A DNA stretch of 43,321 nucleotides from Bradyrhizobium sp. CSS354 (GCF_029051725.1 NZ_JAACFU010000032.1:1-43321); one strand, 5' to 3'. Positions 8,521 through 17,208 are shown, numbered from the stretch's first letter. Made by a program: numbers and translations. Notes: a model not told the origin generated them from the letters alone.

Positions 8521-8555
8521 AAACCGGCCGCGGTCTCCGCGGCCGGTTTTGTTTT
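8521..8555 (+). terminator. Rho-independent terminator after the MHS transporter
   Basis: AAACCGGCCGCGG (8521-8533) pairs perfectly with CCGCGGCCGGTTT (8537-8549) across a 3-base loop and is followed by TGTTTT. It lies 25 bases after the transporter stop. The A-rich left flank could also give weak termination for the convergent yjbQ gene. Confidence 0.88.
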
Positions 8556-8577
8556 ATCCACCCCGCTCGAAAACGCC

Positions 8578-9051
8578 CTACTGATTGCCGCCGACGAATT
8601 GCAGCACGATTTCGCGCCGGTGCGGGCGCTTGCGGTGCTCGATCAGGTAGATCGCCTGCCAGGTGCCGAGCGCGAGCTTGCCGCTCAGGACCGGCACATG
8701 AAGCGAAGTCTGGGTCAGCATGGTCTTGACGTGCGCCGGCATGTCGTCGGGTCCCTCGGCATCATGCGTCCAGCCGGCGTTCTCCGGTGCGAGCCGGGAC
8801 AGCGCCGTGGTCAGATCCACGAGCACGGAAGGATCGGCGTTCTCCTGAATCGTCAGCGATGCCGAGGTGTGACGAACGAACAACGTCAACGCGCCGTCTC
8901 GCGCGCCTGCCTCGGTGACGAACTTCGCAGCTTCGCCGGAGAGATCGGTGAAGCCGCGGCCCGGCGTCTGCACGGTCAGCAGCGACGATGCGATCGTGGT
9001 GGCCTGCACCGACGATGGCGCCGAGCGCGTGACGGATTTGCCTGACGTCAT
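8578..9051 (-). CDS. Secondary thiamine-phosphate synthase enzyme YjbQ (UPF0047)
   Basis: A 157-residue protein with the UPF0047/YjbQ signature FVRHTSASLTIQENADPSV, His61 being the conserved histidine, followed by DDMPAHVK and the C-terminal HRKRPHRREIVLQF. Family members are small trimeric enzymes reported to have weak thiamine-phosphate synthase activity; the real physiological role is unclear. The length is slightly above the family norm (about 135-140) because of a 15-20-residue variable N-terminus. It stands alone, convergent with the transporter. Confidence 0.88.
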   Translation of the reverse strand: MTSGKSVTRSAPSSVQATTIASSLLTVQTPGRGFTDLSGEAAKFVTEAGARDGALTLFVRHTSASLTIQENADPSVLVDLTTALSRLAPENAGWTHDAEGPDDMPAHVKTMLTQTSLHVPVLSGKLALGTWQAIYLIEHRKRPHRREIVLQFVGGNQ

Positions 9052-9078
9052 GAAAGTCTCGCCTGATCGAAAGCTGCC

Positions 9079-9169
9079 GTAGGGTGGGCAAAGCGAAGCG
9101 TGCCCACCATTCGCCCTGTATAGTTGGAAGATTGGTGGGCACGGCGCGTCGCGCCTTTGCCCACCCTAC
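9079..9169. repeat. GTAGGGTGGGCAAAG-type inverted repeat
   Basis: GTAGGGTGGGCAAAG (9079-9093) is exactly complementary to CTTTGCCCACCCTAC (9155-9169). Inside, GTGCCCACCAT (9100-9110) pairs with ATTGGTGGGCAC (9131-9142) with one bulged base. The two-tier palindrome fills the gap between yjbQ and the next gene and belongs to a repeat type frequent in Bradyrhizobium intergenic DNA. Confidence 0.8.
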
Positions 9170-9185
9170 CGCATCTCGCCATGCG

Positions 9186-9734
9186 CTAAATCTTCCCCGA
9201 CACGTCCTTCTGCACGCGGTTCGCCATGTCGATCAGCCGACGCCAGGCCCTTTCCAGGAATGACATCACGCGATCGACGTCCTGGTCGCTCGGCAGCGGG
9301 ATCTCGATCCTGCGGTCACCCTCGGCAGCCTTTGGTTCTCGTGCTTGCGGCTCCGCCTTCTTGAACGGGTCGGATTTCGGCAGCGCCTCGTCGATCTTGC
9401 CTGACACGGTCGGCCCCGCCGCAAGTCGTCCCTTCAGCGTCTCGACTTCGGCCTGGAGCCTGCCGATCTCGGCGTCGAGCGCGGCACGTTCATCGGGCAC
9501 CGCGTAGCAGGCCCAGCCGGCGCCGCTCCGGGTGCAGGTCGACACCGTGCCGGTGCGGCTGTCGAGCCGCAGCACGCCCTCGGGGATGGGGGTCATGCTG
9601 TAGCGGCCGTTTTCGCTGTCGGGCGCGGATTGCGCGGCGAGGCCGCCAGCGCTGACCGCCATCGCCGCGGCGAACGCCGCCGCTGCAAGCCATGATGCTG
9701 TGGATGATGCTGTAGATGAATTCGCTGGTCTCAT
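9186..9734 (-). CDS. Secreted hypothetical protein with a coiled-coil segment
   Basis: I do not recognise this 182-residue protein. From the ATG at 9734 (GGAGAA upstream) it begins with an Ala-rich Sec-type signal peptide ending near GGLAAQS (about residue 35). A short domain follows with two cysteines (STCTRSGAGWACYA) that could form a disulfide. Next come a heptad-like stretch (DERAALDAEIGRLQAEVETL), a Pro/Lys/Glu-rich linker and an amphipathic C-terminal region. The predicted location is periplasmic. The frame is open upstream to 9920, but that part is Cys-rich and improbable. It is monocistronic, with the repeat at 9079-9169 downstream. Confidence 0.65.
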   Translation of the reverse strand: MRPANSSTASSTASWLAAAAFAAAMAVSAGGLAAQSAPDSENGRYSMTPIPEGVLRLDSRTGTVSTCTRSGAGWACYAVPDERAALDAEIGRLQAEVETLKGRLAAGPTVSGKIDEALPKSDPFKKAEPQAREPKAAEGDRRIEIPLPSDQDVDRVMSFLERAWRRLIDMANRVQKDVSGKI

Positions 9735-10125
9735 CGCGTTCTCCGCCACGAGGCGCCCGTAGCACTTCCAAACATGGCGCTCATAAAGGTGGCATTTCTC
9801 GCAAATTCTACACCCCGGCGAGGCGATCCGCCGCCCAAAACGCGCCTTTGACATGAACGATCGCGGCACCCCCTTTGATCCCGGCAGCCGGGTGAAATGG
9901 CGACTGCATCCGCCGATCAAGCGGAGACCTGCTGCGGTGCGGCGTCACGCTGTGTGCAGCGCTGCCGCTCGCGTCGATATTTTCAAATAAATCAGATACA
10001 TAACGGGAATGGACGCAATCGTGACTTGGCTTGACTTGATTATGGGCCATCAGTATGGTCCGCGCGGCTTTTGAGGGTGGCGGGCGCAATTTCCATTCAG
10101 CCGCGGCGTTTCGGGTCTTCGTTGC
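9735..10125. other. Intergenic region carrying the atp operon promoter
   Basis: This stretch of 391 bases separates the divergent secreted-protein gene and the atp operon. It is less G+C-rich in its middle (about 9960-10060), where the candidate atp promoter lies. I see no gene or repeat in it. Confidence 0.55.
10031..10059 (+). promoter_or_regulatory. Candidate sigma-70 promoter of the atpIBEF'F operon
   Basis: TTGACT (10031-10036) matches the -35 consensus in five of six positions. After exactly 17 bases TATGGT (10054-10059) matches the -10 in four of six. Transcription would start near 10066, about 60 bases before the atpI start. This is prediction from sequence only. Confidence 0.5.
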
Positions 10126-10500
10126 ATGACACAGGGCACGGGACACGGCGAGAATGGAGATCGCGATAGATCGCCCGAGGAAGCTGCGCTTTCCGAACGG
10201 CTCGGAAATCTTGATCAGCGGTTGTCCGAATTTCGCGGCCGCCACATCAAGACCGAGCAACCCGCAGGTGACGGTGAAGACAGAGCGGCCAGAGCCTCGG
10301 CGATGGCGCTTGGTTTCCGGTTATCCTCCGAGTTGGTCGCCGGGGTCGTTGTCGGAGCGGGGATTGGCTGGGGTTTCGACCGCTTGCTGTCGACGTCGCC
10401 TTTCGGATTTATCGTGTTCCTGCTCCTGGGCTTCGTCGCCGGCGTGGTGAATGTGGTGAGAACGGCAGGCGCGGGTCAGAACAGGCGCGGTGGTTCTTAA
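10126..10500 (+). CDS. atpI: ATP synthase protein I (AtpI/AtpZ-like)
   Basis: A 124-residue accessory protein of the F-type ATP synthase, thought to help assemble the c-ring or handle Mg2+. The N-terminal 60 residues are charged and probably cytoplasmic. Two membrane segments follow (about 62-82 and 90-112) with the glycine-rich ELVAGVVVGAGIGWGFD and FGFIVFLLLGFVAGV typical of the family. It is first in the Fo operon, 114 bases before atpB. Its position and pattern make the assignment firm although the primary sequence is poorly conserved. Confidence 0.85.
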   Translation: MTQGTGHGENGDRDRSPEEAALSERLGNLDQRLSEFRGRHIKTEQPAGDGEDRAARASAMALGFRLSSELVAGVVVGAGIGWGFDRLLSTSPFGFIVFLLLGFVAGVVNVVRTAGAGQNRRGGS

Positions 10501-10614
10501 GCGATCCACTCCAGGAGAGGAATGATCGTGCCGGCTCGCGCCGGTACGGGCCGGGCCCGACCGGCAGACCGAGACCCGCCGGCATCGCCCGGCAGACCAA
10601 GAGATGCCGCGCTG

Positions 10615-11364
10615 ATGAAAATCGATCCGATCCACCAGTTCAACATCGAGCCTCTCTTCACCCTGGGCCATATCGGCAACCACACGATCGCCTTCACCAA
10701 TTCGTCGCTCTACATGCTGGTGGCGGTCGCGATCATCTCGATCCTGATGCTCGCCAGCGGCACGCAGTTGGTTCCCGGACGCCTGCAGTCGGTCGCCGAG
10801 ATTTCCTACGAGTTCGTGGCCTCGACGATCCGCTCGACGGCCGGCGCGGAAGGCATGAAGTTCTTCCCGCTGATCTTCTCGCTGTTCATGTTCATCTGCG
10901 TTTCGAACCTGGTCGGCATCATCCCCTACACCTTCACGATCTCGAGCCATCTGATCGTCACCGCCGCGCTCGCGCTGCTGGTCTTCTTCACGGTCCTGAT
11001 CTACGGCATTGCCAAGAACGGCATGAAATTCTTCTCGATCTTCGTGCCCCACGGCGTCCCCGGCTACATCCTGCCGCTGGTGATGTTCATCGAGATCCTG
11101 TCGTTCTTCCTGCGGCCGGTCTCCCACAGCGTCCGTCTGTTCGCCAACATGCTGGCCGGCCACATCGCGCTCAAGGTGTTCGCGGGCTTCGTCGCCATGC
11201 TCGGCTTCTCGCTCGGCGCCCTTGGCTGGGTCGGCGGCGTGCTGCCGCTGGCGCTCACGGTCGCGCTGTACGCTCTCGAGATTCTGGTCGCGTTCCTGCA
11301 AGCCTATGTGTTTGCGATCCTGACCTGCATCTACCTCAACGACGCCATTCATCCGGGACACTGA
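10615..11364 (+). CDS. atpB: F0F1 ATP synthase subunit a
   Basis: The membrane proton-channel subunit, 249 residues with about six membrane segments. The essential arginine is Arg174 in SHSVRLFANMLAGH. The C-terminal LEILVAFLQAYVFAILTCIYLND is the family signature helix. The ATG at 10615 begins the conserved MKIDPIHQFNIEPLF and has AAGAGA upstream. An in-frame start at 10522 would add 31 Arg/Pro-rich residues unlike the family and is rejected. It forms the proton path with the c-ring encoded next. Confidence 0.96.
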   Translation: MKIDPIHQFNIEPLFTLGHIGNHTIAFTNSSLYMLVAVAIISILMLASGTQLVPGRLQSVAEISYEFVASTIRSTAGAEGMKFFPLIFSLFMFICVSNLVGIIPYTFTISSHLIVTAALALLVFFTVLIYGIAKNGMKFFSIFVPHGVPGYILPLVMFIEILSFFLRPVSHSVRLFANMLAGHIALKVFAGFVAMLGFSLGALGWVGGVLPLALTVALYALEILVAFLQAYVFAILTCIYLNDAIHPGH

Positions 11365-11417
11365 GCGGTCCGGGGAATTTCCACCCAAAACCCAATCTTT
11401 CTTCCAAGGAGTCTAAA

Positions 11418-11648
11418 ATGGATCCGGCAGCAGCAAAACTTATCGGCGCGGGCATCGCATGCATCGGCATGGGCGGCGCGGGCGTCGGCGTCGGCGTGAT
11501 CTTCGGCAACTACCTCGCCGCAGCCGTTCGCAACCCCTCGGCCGCTCAGGGCCAGTTCGGCAATCTGATCTTCGGCTTCGCCGTGACCGAAGCGCTCGGC
11601 ATTTTCTCGCTGCTGATCGCGCTGCTGCTGCTGTTCGTTCCGCTCTGA
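11418..11648 (+). CDS. atpE: F0F1 ATP synthase subunit c
   Basis: The c-ring proteolipid of 76 residues: two membrane helices joined by a polar loop (AAAVRNPSA). Helix 1 carries the glycine repeat GMGGAGVGVGVIFG needed for tight ring packing. Helix 2 carries the proton-binding Glu58 in FAVTEALGIF. A strong AAGGAG ribosome site precedes the ATG, as expected for the subunit needed in the highest copy number. It sits between atpB and the two b-type subunits. Confidence 0.96.
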   Translation: MDPAAAKLIGAGIACIGMGGAGVGVGVIFGNYLAAAVRNPSAAQGQFGNLIFGFAVTEALGIFSLLIALLLLFVPL

Positions 11649-11708
11649 GGACGATTTTTCGCGCCGCTTCGACCGAAGCGACGCGCATGGCTGCAACAGG
11701 AGTAATCC

Positions 11709-12272
11709 ATGGCTGAAAGTCATGGCGGGGCGAAAAGTCCGGCGGCGGGCGCCCACACCGGGTCCGAAGGCGGACACGGTGGCGGTTTTCCGCCGTTCGA
11801 GAGCGGCACCTATGCTTCGCAGCTGGTGTCGCTCGCGATCTTCTTCGTCGCGCTTTACGTGATCGTGTCCAAGCTCGCTTTGCCGCGCGTCGGCGGTGCG
11901 ATCGAGGCGCGCCAGAACAAGATCGAGGGCGACCTCGCCGAAGCGCAGAAGCTGAAGGACCAGTCCGAAGCGGCGTTGAAAGCCTATGAAAGCGAGCTTG
12001 CTTCGGCACGCTCGCGCGCGCAGGCCATCGGCAACGAATCCCGCGACAAGGCGAATGCGCAGGCGGACGCCGAGCGCAAGGCGCTGGAAGAGCAATTGGC
12101 GGCCAAGCTTGCCGAGGCGGAGAAGACCATCGCCTCGACCCGTGCGACCGCCATGAGCAACGTCCGCGGCATCGCGGCCGATGCGGCAGGCACCATCGTG
12201 CAGCAGCTCACCGGTGTGGTTCCGGACGCGGCATTGGTCAATGCCGCCGTTGATGCGTCCTTGAAGGGTTAA
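11709..12272 (+). CDS. atpF': F0F1 ATP synthase subunit b' (AtpG/AtpX type)
   Basis: First of two b-type stator subunits, 187 residues. A 35-40-residue Gly/His-rich N-terminal tail precedes a single membrane segment (about 37-57, SLAIFFVALYVIVSKLALP). A long charged alpha-helix follows (EARQNKIEGDLAEAQKLKDQ onward) that forms the peripheral stalk with subunit b. Alphaproteobacteria usually carry such b/b' pairs. It starts 60 bases after atpE and ends 5 bases before the next gene. Confidence 0.92.
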   Translation: MAESHGGAKSPAAGAHTGSEGGHGGGFPPFESGTYASQLVSLAIFFVALYVIVSKLALPRVGGAIEARQNKIEGDLAEAQKLKDQSEAALKAYESELASARSRAQAIGNESRDKANAQADAERKALEEQLAAKLAEAEKTIASTRATAMSNVRGIAADAAGTIVQQLTGVVPDAALVNAAVDASLKG

Positions 12273-12277
12273 TCGAT

Positions 12278-12763
12278 ATGTTCTTCGATCCTGAAACCTG
12301 GGTCGCCATCGCCTTCGTGATCCTGATGGTCGTGTTCGGCTATCTCGGGGTCTTCAAGAAGGCCATGACTGCGCTCGACCATCGCGCCGATCGCATCAAG
12401 GCCGAGCTCGACGACGCGACGCGCCTCAAGCAGGAAGCCGCCAAGGTGCTCGCCGACTACAAGGCGCGCACCGCCTCGGCCGAACGCGAGGCCGCCGACA
12501 TCATCGCCAACGCGAAGAGCGAAGCCGAGCGCATCGCAATCGAGGCCAAGGCCAAGGTGGAAGATTTCGTCGCTCGCCGCACCAAGACCGCGGAAGGCAA
12601 GATCGCGCTCGCCGAGGCCCAGGCGGTCGCCGATGTTCGCGCCGCAGCCGCGGAAGCCGCCGTCCAGGCCGCCTCCACGATCCTGTCGCAGTCGGTCAGG
12701 GGCCAGGTCGCCGACGATCTGCTCGCCAAGGGCATCACCGAGGTTCGGCAGAAGCTGAACTGA
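12278..12763 (+). CDS. atpF: F0F1 ATP synthase subunit b
   Basis: Second b-type stator subunit, 161 residues: a short N-terminus, one membrane segment (about 6-26), then an uninterrupted charged helix (DHRADRIKAELDDATRLKQE onward) ending near IRQ/TEVRQKLN. It is the last gene of the Fo operon. A terminator follows at 12788. The F1 genes atpHAGDC are absent here, as expected in alphaproteobacteria where Fo and F1 lie in separate operons. Confidence 0.94.
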   Translation: MFFDPETWVAIAFVILMVVFGYLGVFKKAMTALDHRADRIKAELDDATRLKQEAAKVLADYKARTASAEREAADIIANAKSEAERIAIEAKAKVEDFVARRTKTAEGKIALAEAQAVADVRAAAAEAAVQAASTILSQSVRGQVADDLLAKGITEVRQKLN

Positions 12764-12787
12764 GGGGTCTCGCCTTCACCCATCAAG

Positions 12788-12816
12788 AGCCGGCGCGATG
12801 AGCGCCGGCTTTTTTG
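12788..12816 (+). terminator. Rho-independent terminator of the Fo operon
   Basis: AGCCGGCGC (12788-12796) pairs with GCGCCGGCT (12802-12810) across a 5-base loop and is followed by six further T residues. It lies 25 bases after atpF and marks the operon end, before the palindromic repeat at 12838. Confidence 0.92.
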
Positions 12817-12837
12817 TTTGAAAGTTTGCTTTCTCGT

Positions 12838-12924
12838 CGTCATGGCTGGGCTTGTCCCGGCCATCCACGTTCTATTCAGGCGGAGCGAAGGACGTGGATG
12901 CCCGGGACAAGCCCGGGCATGACG
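12838..12924. repeat. CGTCATGGCTGGGC-type inverted repeat
   Basis: The 33-base arm at 12838-12870 (CGTCATGGCTGGGCTTGTCC onward) is complementary to 12892-12924 with only a few mismatches, around a 21-base centre. It is a third palindromic repeat family in the window and sits between the atp terminator and the end of the next gene. Confidence 0.8.
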
Positions 12925-12944
12925 GTCACTTGCAAATCATTCGC

Positions 12945-13601
12945 CTACTTCTTCTTCGCCCGCGGCTTCGGCTCGGGTGACAGCGCCTGCGGATCGAAGC
13001 CGACATAGAAGATGTAGCTATCGGCGTCCTTGGCCGACGGCATCGGATAGACCAGATCCTCGGCCACGAAGGTGAACGGCACGCTGCCGCCCTCCGACAT
13101 TCCGACCGTGGTCCGGTAGGCCTTGGAAGCGATCACCTTCTCGCCGACGCCGCCCTGCACCACGGCGACGCGAAGCGGCACCTCGACGGTCGCAGGCGCA
13201 CCGGCGGGACCGGCAATGACGCGGCCCTGGATGCCGATCCGGGCCGTGATATCGCCGCCATTGCGGGCGCATTCGCGCGCCATCTTGGTGATGGTGGCCT
13301 GGAAGCGGATCTCATTCCCGACGGCCGGCTTGCCGGTGGCACCGACCGCATAGGTGGAGGCTCCGGCACGCACCGTGACCTGCGGGCAATCAAGATCGTC
13401 GTCAGCCGCCGGCTGGCCTGGTGCAGGCGCCGGCTTGGGTTGGGCCGGCTCGTCCGACTTGCCGCCGAACAGGCCCTTGAATCGATCGGTCAGCGACTGC
13501 GCCGCGACCGGCGAGATGGAGACGAGCGCAACTGACAACGCCAGCGCGGCCGCTGCCCCCCGCCGCAACGTAGTCCGCGATGACCGAAGCTCCTGCACCA
13601 T
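12945..13601 (-). CDS. Secreted hypothetical protein
   Basis: I cannot assign this 218-residue protein to a family. From ATG 13601 (MVQELRSS; a GTG two codons upstream is possible) it has an Ala/Leu-rich signal peptide ending near SPVAAQS. A basic SLTDRFKGLFGG segment and a Pro/Ala-rich linker follow. The compact domain of about 150 residues has conserved-looking cysteines (DDLDCPQVTVRAG and ARECARNGGD) and a beta-rich pattern. The C-terminus is lysine-rich (PRAKKK). Export to the periplasm or outer membrane is likely. It stands between two unrelated loci. Confidence 0.7.
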   Translation of the reverse strand: MVQELRSSRTTLRRGAAAALALSVALVSISPVAAQSLTDRFKGLFGGKSDEPAQPKPAPAPGQPAADDDLDCPQVTVRAGASTYAVGATGKPAVGNEIRFQATITKMARECARNGGDITARIGIQGRVIAGPAGAPATVEVPLRVAVVQGGVGEKVIASKAYRTTVGMSEGGSVPFTFVAEDLVYPMPSAKDADSYIFYVGFDPQALSPEPKPRAKKK

Positions 13602-13723
13602 CAACACCCATACTCCATGACGACATCACGGCCGATCACCGGCCGGGTTGCGCCGTTATATCGTCAAAACCGGCGAACCCAAGGCAGGCACACAGGAGAC
13701 TTTGGTCACATGAATGAACGGGC

Positions 13724-14311
13724 TCAGCCGCGGAAATCCTCGTGCAGCAGGCCGAACAGCAAATGGTCCTGCCAGACCCCGTTGATGCAGAGATAGCGGC
13801 GCGCCAGGCCCTCGCGGGAGAAACCGCACTTCTCCAGCACCCGGATCGACGGCGCATTGGTCGGGATGCAGGCGGCCTCGACCCGGTGCAGATTGAGCTC
13901 GCCGAACAGCGTCGGCAGCAGCACCCGCAGCGCGGCCGTCATGTAGCCGCGCTGGGCGTGAGGCTTCCCGACCCAATAGCCGATGGTGCCGGCCTGGACG
14001 ATGCCGCGACGGACATTGGCGAGCGTGATGCCGCCGACCAGGGCGCCGTCGAGCTCCCGGAAGATCAGAAAGGGATAGGACCGGTCCGCGGCGATGTCTT
14101 CGGAATAGCGGCGCAGGCGACGGCGGAAGCCGGAGCGGGTGAGATCGTCCGACGGCCAGATCGGCTCCCAGGGCGTCAGGTAATCGCGGCTGGACTCGCG
14201 CAGATGGGCCCACTGCAGGAAGTCCGACATCTGCGGCGCGCGTAGCAACAGGCCGTTGCCGCGCGGCGCGAGAGCGGCGGGTCCACTGGATGGCAGGCGA
14301 AAGAGGGCCAT
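13724..14311 (-). CDS. GNAT-family N-acetyltransferase, RimJ-like
   Basis: A 195-residue acetyl-CoA-dependent acyltransferase. The GNAT core shows the strand ALVGGITLANV, the acetyl-CoA pocket segment VGKPHAQRGYMTAALRVLL (QRGYM taking the Q/RxxGxG/A role) and the late motif NAPSIRVLEKCGFSREG typical of the RimJ/RimL/YjdJ group. Substrates in this group include ribosomal-protein N-termini and small molecules; the one here is unknown. It lies 39 bases after the M16 protease gene and may be the third gene of the thrC operon. Confidence 0.88.
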   Translation of the reverse strand: MALFRLPSSGPAALAPRGNGLLLRAPQMSDFLQWAHLRESSRDYLTPWEPIWPSDDLTRSGFRRRLRRYSEDIAADRSYPFLIFRELDGALVGGITLANVRRGIVQAGTIGYWVGKPHAQRGYMTAALRVLLPTLFGELNLHRVEAACIPTNAPSIRVLEKCGFSREGLARRYLCINGVWQDHLLFGLLHEDFRG

Positions 14312-14350
14312 GGTGATGCTTCCCGGGGCGGTTCAACCCGTGCGCGGCTC

Positions 14351-15640
14351 CTAATGCAGCCGCGCCTTGGCGCGTGCCCGGGTCAATCCTTCCGCAAAAG
14401 ACACCGCCGTGTCCAGACCCCTGCCACTGCCCAATGCGACAACCGCAGGGCGGCTGCGCGAAAGCAGCGCACGCGCCGCATCACGGGTCGATTCGACGCT
14501 GACGGCGTCGATCCGGGCCACCAGCTCCTCGGCCGTCTGGGGCCGGCCATAGGCCAGCACGTGGCGGGCGAGTTGCTCGGCGCGGGACGAGCAGCTCTCC
14601 AGCGCCATCAGCAGCCCCGCCTTCATCTGCGCCTTGGCCCGCGCGATCTCGACCTCGGTCAGGGTCTCGACCGAATCATTCATGATGTCGACCACGACCT
14701 CCATCATCTCGGGCGCATCGGCCGGATCGGTGCCGGTGTAGAGGCCGAAGAAGCCGGTGTCGGTATAGGGGGCGTGGAACGAGTAGATCGAGTAACAGAG
14801 GCCGCGCTTCTCGCGCACCTCCTGGAACAGCCGCGACGACATCCCGCCGCCGAGGATGTTGGTGAAGACCTGGAGCGAGAACAGCGACAGATCGGTCTGC
14901 GGCACGCCCTCCAGCGCCAGCGTCAGATGGGCCTGCTCGAGCTCGCGATGCACCACTTTGGTGCCGCCCTTGCCGAACTGTGCGGGTTGCGGCTTGGGAC
15001 CCGCAATCCCTTCAAAACTGGCAAAGCGCTGCTCGACCTCGGCGACCACCTGCTTGTGATCGACCGCCCCGGCTGCCGCCACCACCATGTCCGGCCCGCG
15101 GTAATGCGTCGACAGATAGTCGCGCAGCGAGTCGCGGCTGAAGGCACGCAAGGTCTTCGCGGTGCCGAGCAGCGAGCGGCCCATCGGCTGGTCGGGATAG
15201 CAGAGCTCGTTGAGATGCTCGAACACGACGTCGTCAGGCGTGTCCTGGGCCGCGCCGATCTCCTGCACGATGACGTTCTTCTCGCGCTCGAGCTCGTCGG
15301 GCTCGAAGGCCGGGTTGGCCAGGATGTCGGCGAGTACGTCGAGCGCGAGCGGCACGTCGGCCTTCAGCACCCGCGCATAATAGGACGTGGTCTCGGTCGA
15401 GGTGCCGGCGTTGAGGTCGCCGCCGACCGCCTCGATCTCCTCGACGATCTCGCGCGAGGAGCGCTTCGTCGTGCCCTTGAACGCCATATGTTCCAGAAGA
15501 TGCGAGATCCCGTGCTCGTTGGGCTTCTCGTCGCGCCCGCCGACGCCGGCCCAGACGCCGAGCGCCGCGGTCTCGAGATGGGGCATCTTGTCGGTGACGA
15601 CAGTCAGGCCGGACGCAAGCTTGGAAATCTCGACGCTCAT
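14351..15640 (-). CDS. M16-family zinc metallopeptidase (mitochondrial processing peptidase-like)
   Basis: A 429-residue protein with an inverted zinc motif HxxEH: His47, Glu50 and His51 in SHLLEHMAFKGT, with the distal ligand Glu127 in EREKNVIVQEIG at the family spacing of 76. The C-terminal domain has the GGGMSSRLFQEVREKRGLCYS substrate-binding segment. It is the alphaproteobacterial relative of the mitochondrial processing peptidase beta subunit. No signal peptide is seen, so it should act in the cytoplasm or at the membrane. Its ATG overlaps the thrC stop as ATGA, so the two are translationally coupled, a frequent arrangement in Rhizobiales. Confidence 0.93.
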   Translation of the reverse strand: MSVEISKLASGLTVVTDKMPHLETAALGVWAGVGGRDEKPNEHGISHLLEHMAFKGTTKRSSREIVEEIEAVGGDLNAGTSTETTSYYARVLKADVPLALDVLADILANPAFEPDELEREKNVIVQEIGAAQDTPDDVVFEHLNELCYPDQPMGRSLLGTAKTLRAFSRDSLRDYLSTHYRGPDMVVAAAGAVDHKQVVAEVEQRFASFEGIAGPKPQPAQFGKGGTKVVHRELEQAHLTLALEGVPQTDLSLFSLQVFTNILGGGMSSRLFQEVREKRGLCYSIYSFHAPYTDTGFFGLYTGTDPADAPEMMEVVVDIMNDSVETLTEVEIARAKAQMKAGLLMALESCSSRAEQLARHVLAYGRPQTAEELVARIDAVSVESTRDAARALLSRSRPAVVALGSGRGLDTAVSFAEGLTRARAKARLH

Positions 15641-17055
15641 CCGGCAACTCCCTGTTTCGCGGCGCGGCTGACCGACAGCACGAACCGCTCGACCTCGGCC
15701 TGGTCGTTCTTCATCACCTTCATGTGTTCGGATTTGGTCATCAGACCATCGAGCCAGGCCGGCAGTTGCGGCCGCTGGCCGCAGGCCGCTTCGACCGCAT
15801 CGGGGAATTTGGCCGGATGGGCAGTGGACAGCACGATGCTGGGAACCGTCCTGTCCGTGGTGTCGCGGTCGGCGACCGCGAGCGCGACCGCGGTGTGGGG
15901 ATCGACCAGCTCGCCCGCCTCGCGCCAGGCGGCGCGGATCGCGGCGGCGGTCTCGGTCTCGTCGGCCCGGCCTGCATCGAATCCCTCGCGGATCGCGGCC
16001 AGCGTCGCATCGGGCAGCACGAAGCGCCCCGACTGCTTCAGCGAATCCATCAGACGGCGCACGCCGGCGGCATCGCGCCCGCCAGCCTCGAACAGCAGCC
16101 GCTCGAAATTCGAGGAGATCTGGATGTCCATCGACGGCGACGCCGTCGCGTGGACCTCGCGCACCTCGTAGATCCCGGTCTTCAGCGTGCGCGCCAGGAT
16201 GTCGTTGACGTTGGCGGCGATGCCCAGGGTCCGCACGGGAAGACCCATGCGCTTGGCGACATAGCCGGCAAAGATGTCGCCGAAATTGCCGGTCGGCACG
16301 ACGAAGTCCACCGCGCGCGCGGGTGCGCCAGCGGCAACCGCGGAGGTGAAATAGTAGACCACTTGGGCGACGATGCGCGCCCAATTGATGGAATTGACGC
16401 CGGACAGCGACGTCGCATCGCGGAAGCGATGGTTGTTGAACATCGCCTTCACGAGGGCCTGGCAATCGTCGAAATTGCCCTCGACGGCGAGCGCATGGAC
16501 GTTGGCCGCGCCCGTCGTCGTCATCATCCGCCGCTGTACCTCGGAAATGCGGCCATGCGGGAACAGCACGATGAGATCGACATTTTCGAGCCCTGCGAAC
16601 GCGTCGACCGCAGCACCGCCGGTGTCGCCCGAGGTCGCGACCACGATGGTGGTGCGCTGGCCGCGCTTGGCGAGAACGTGGTCCATCAGCCGCGAGATCA
16701 GCTGCATCGCCACGTCCTTGAAGGCGAGCGTCGGACCGTGGAACAGCTCCAGCACGAACTGGTGCGGCGCCATCTGGCGCAGCGGCACCACCGCCGGATG
16801 GCGGAAGGTGGCGTACGCCTCGTTCGCCATGCGGCCGAGCTCGGCGTCCGAGATCTCGCCGGCGACGAAGGGGCGGATCACCTCGACCGCGACCTCCCAA
16901 TAGGGGCGACCGAAGAAGCCGGCGATGGCGTCAGTCGAGAGTTGCGGCCAGGTAGCCGGCACATACAGGCCGCCGTCGCGGGCGAGCCCGGTCAGCATCA
17001 CGTCGCAGAAGCCGAGTTCGGGGGCCTCGCCCCGGGTCGAGATATAACGAGTCAA
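15637..17055 (-). CDS. thrC: Threonine synthase
   Basis: Converts O-phosphohomoserine to threonine using PLP, the last step of threonine synthesis. It is 472 residues long. The PLP lysine is Lys113 in HGPTLAFKDVAMQ, the phosphate-binding SGDTGGAA follows, and PTGNFGDIFAGY lies mid-protein. The best start is TTG at 17055: GGAGGG (17060-17065) ends 4 bases before it, and the protein then begins TRYISTRGEAP as in relatives. The only upstream extension (to 17097) is basic and unlike the family. A 300-base leader with terminator-like structure precedes it. Confidence 0.94.
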   Translation of the reverse strand: MTRYISTRGEAPELGFCDVMLTGLARDGGLYVPATWPQLSTDAIAGFFGRPYWEVAVEVIRPFVAGEISDAELGRMANEAYATFRHPAVVPLRQMAPHQFVLELFHGPTLAFKDVAMQLISRLMDHVLAKRGQRTTIVVATSGDTGGAAVDAFAGLENVDLIVLFPHGRISEVQRRMMTTTGAANVHALAVEGNFDDCQALVKAMFNNHRFRDATSLSGVNSINWARIVAQVVYYFTSAVAAGAPARAVDFVVPTGNFGDIFAGYVAKRMGLPVRTLGIAANVNDILARTLKTGIYEVREVHATASPSMDIQISSNFERLLFEAGGRDAAGVRRLMDSLKQSGRFVLPDATLAAIREGFDAGRADETETAAAIRAAWREAGELVDPHTAVALAVADRDTTDRTVPSIVLSTAHPAKFPDAVEAACGQRPQLPAWLDGLMTKSEHMKVMKNDQAEVERFVLSVSRAAKQGVAG

Positions 17056-17059
17056 ACTG

Positions 17060-17065
17060 CCCTCC
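17060..17065 (-). promoter_or_regulatory. Ribosome binding site fixing the TTG start of thrC
   Basis: GGAGGG on the minus strand ends 4 bases before the TTG at 17055. No ATG or GTG with comparable support exists nearby, so this site decides the thrC start. Confidence 0.75.
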
Positions 17066-17208
17066 AAAGGCCGGCCGAGCCTGAGCTCGATCCGCAAGCC
17101 TTTGATTTTACGAAATTACTTGTTAACAGCCAGAGGCTTTGAGCCACCATAAAGTGTTTTGCGGCATCGGGAAACCGCTTCGCAACTGGGGCCATTGAAC
17201 GAAAAGCA

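Noticed and set aside
10522..10614. Longer start for atpB
   Set aside because: It would add an Arg/Pro-rich segment absent from subunit a; the conserved MKIDPIHQF starts at 10615.
15724..17142. Plus-strand open frame of 472 codons opposite thrC
   Set aside because: It mirrors thrC almost exactly in extent, a shadow frame; thrC has the PLP lysine and a ribosome site.
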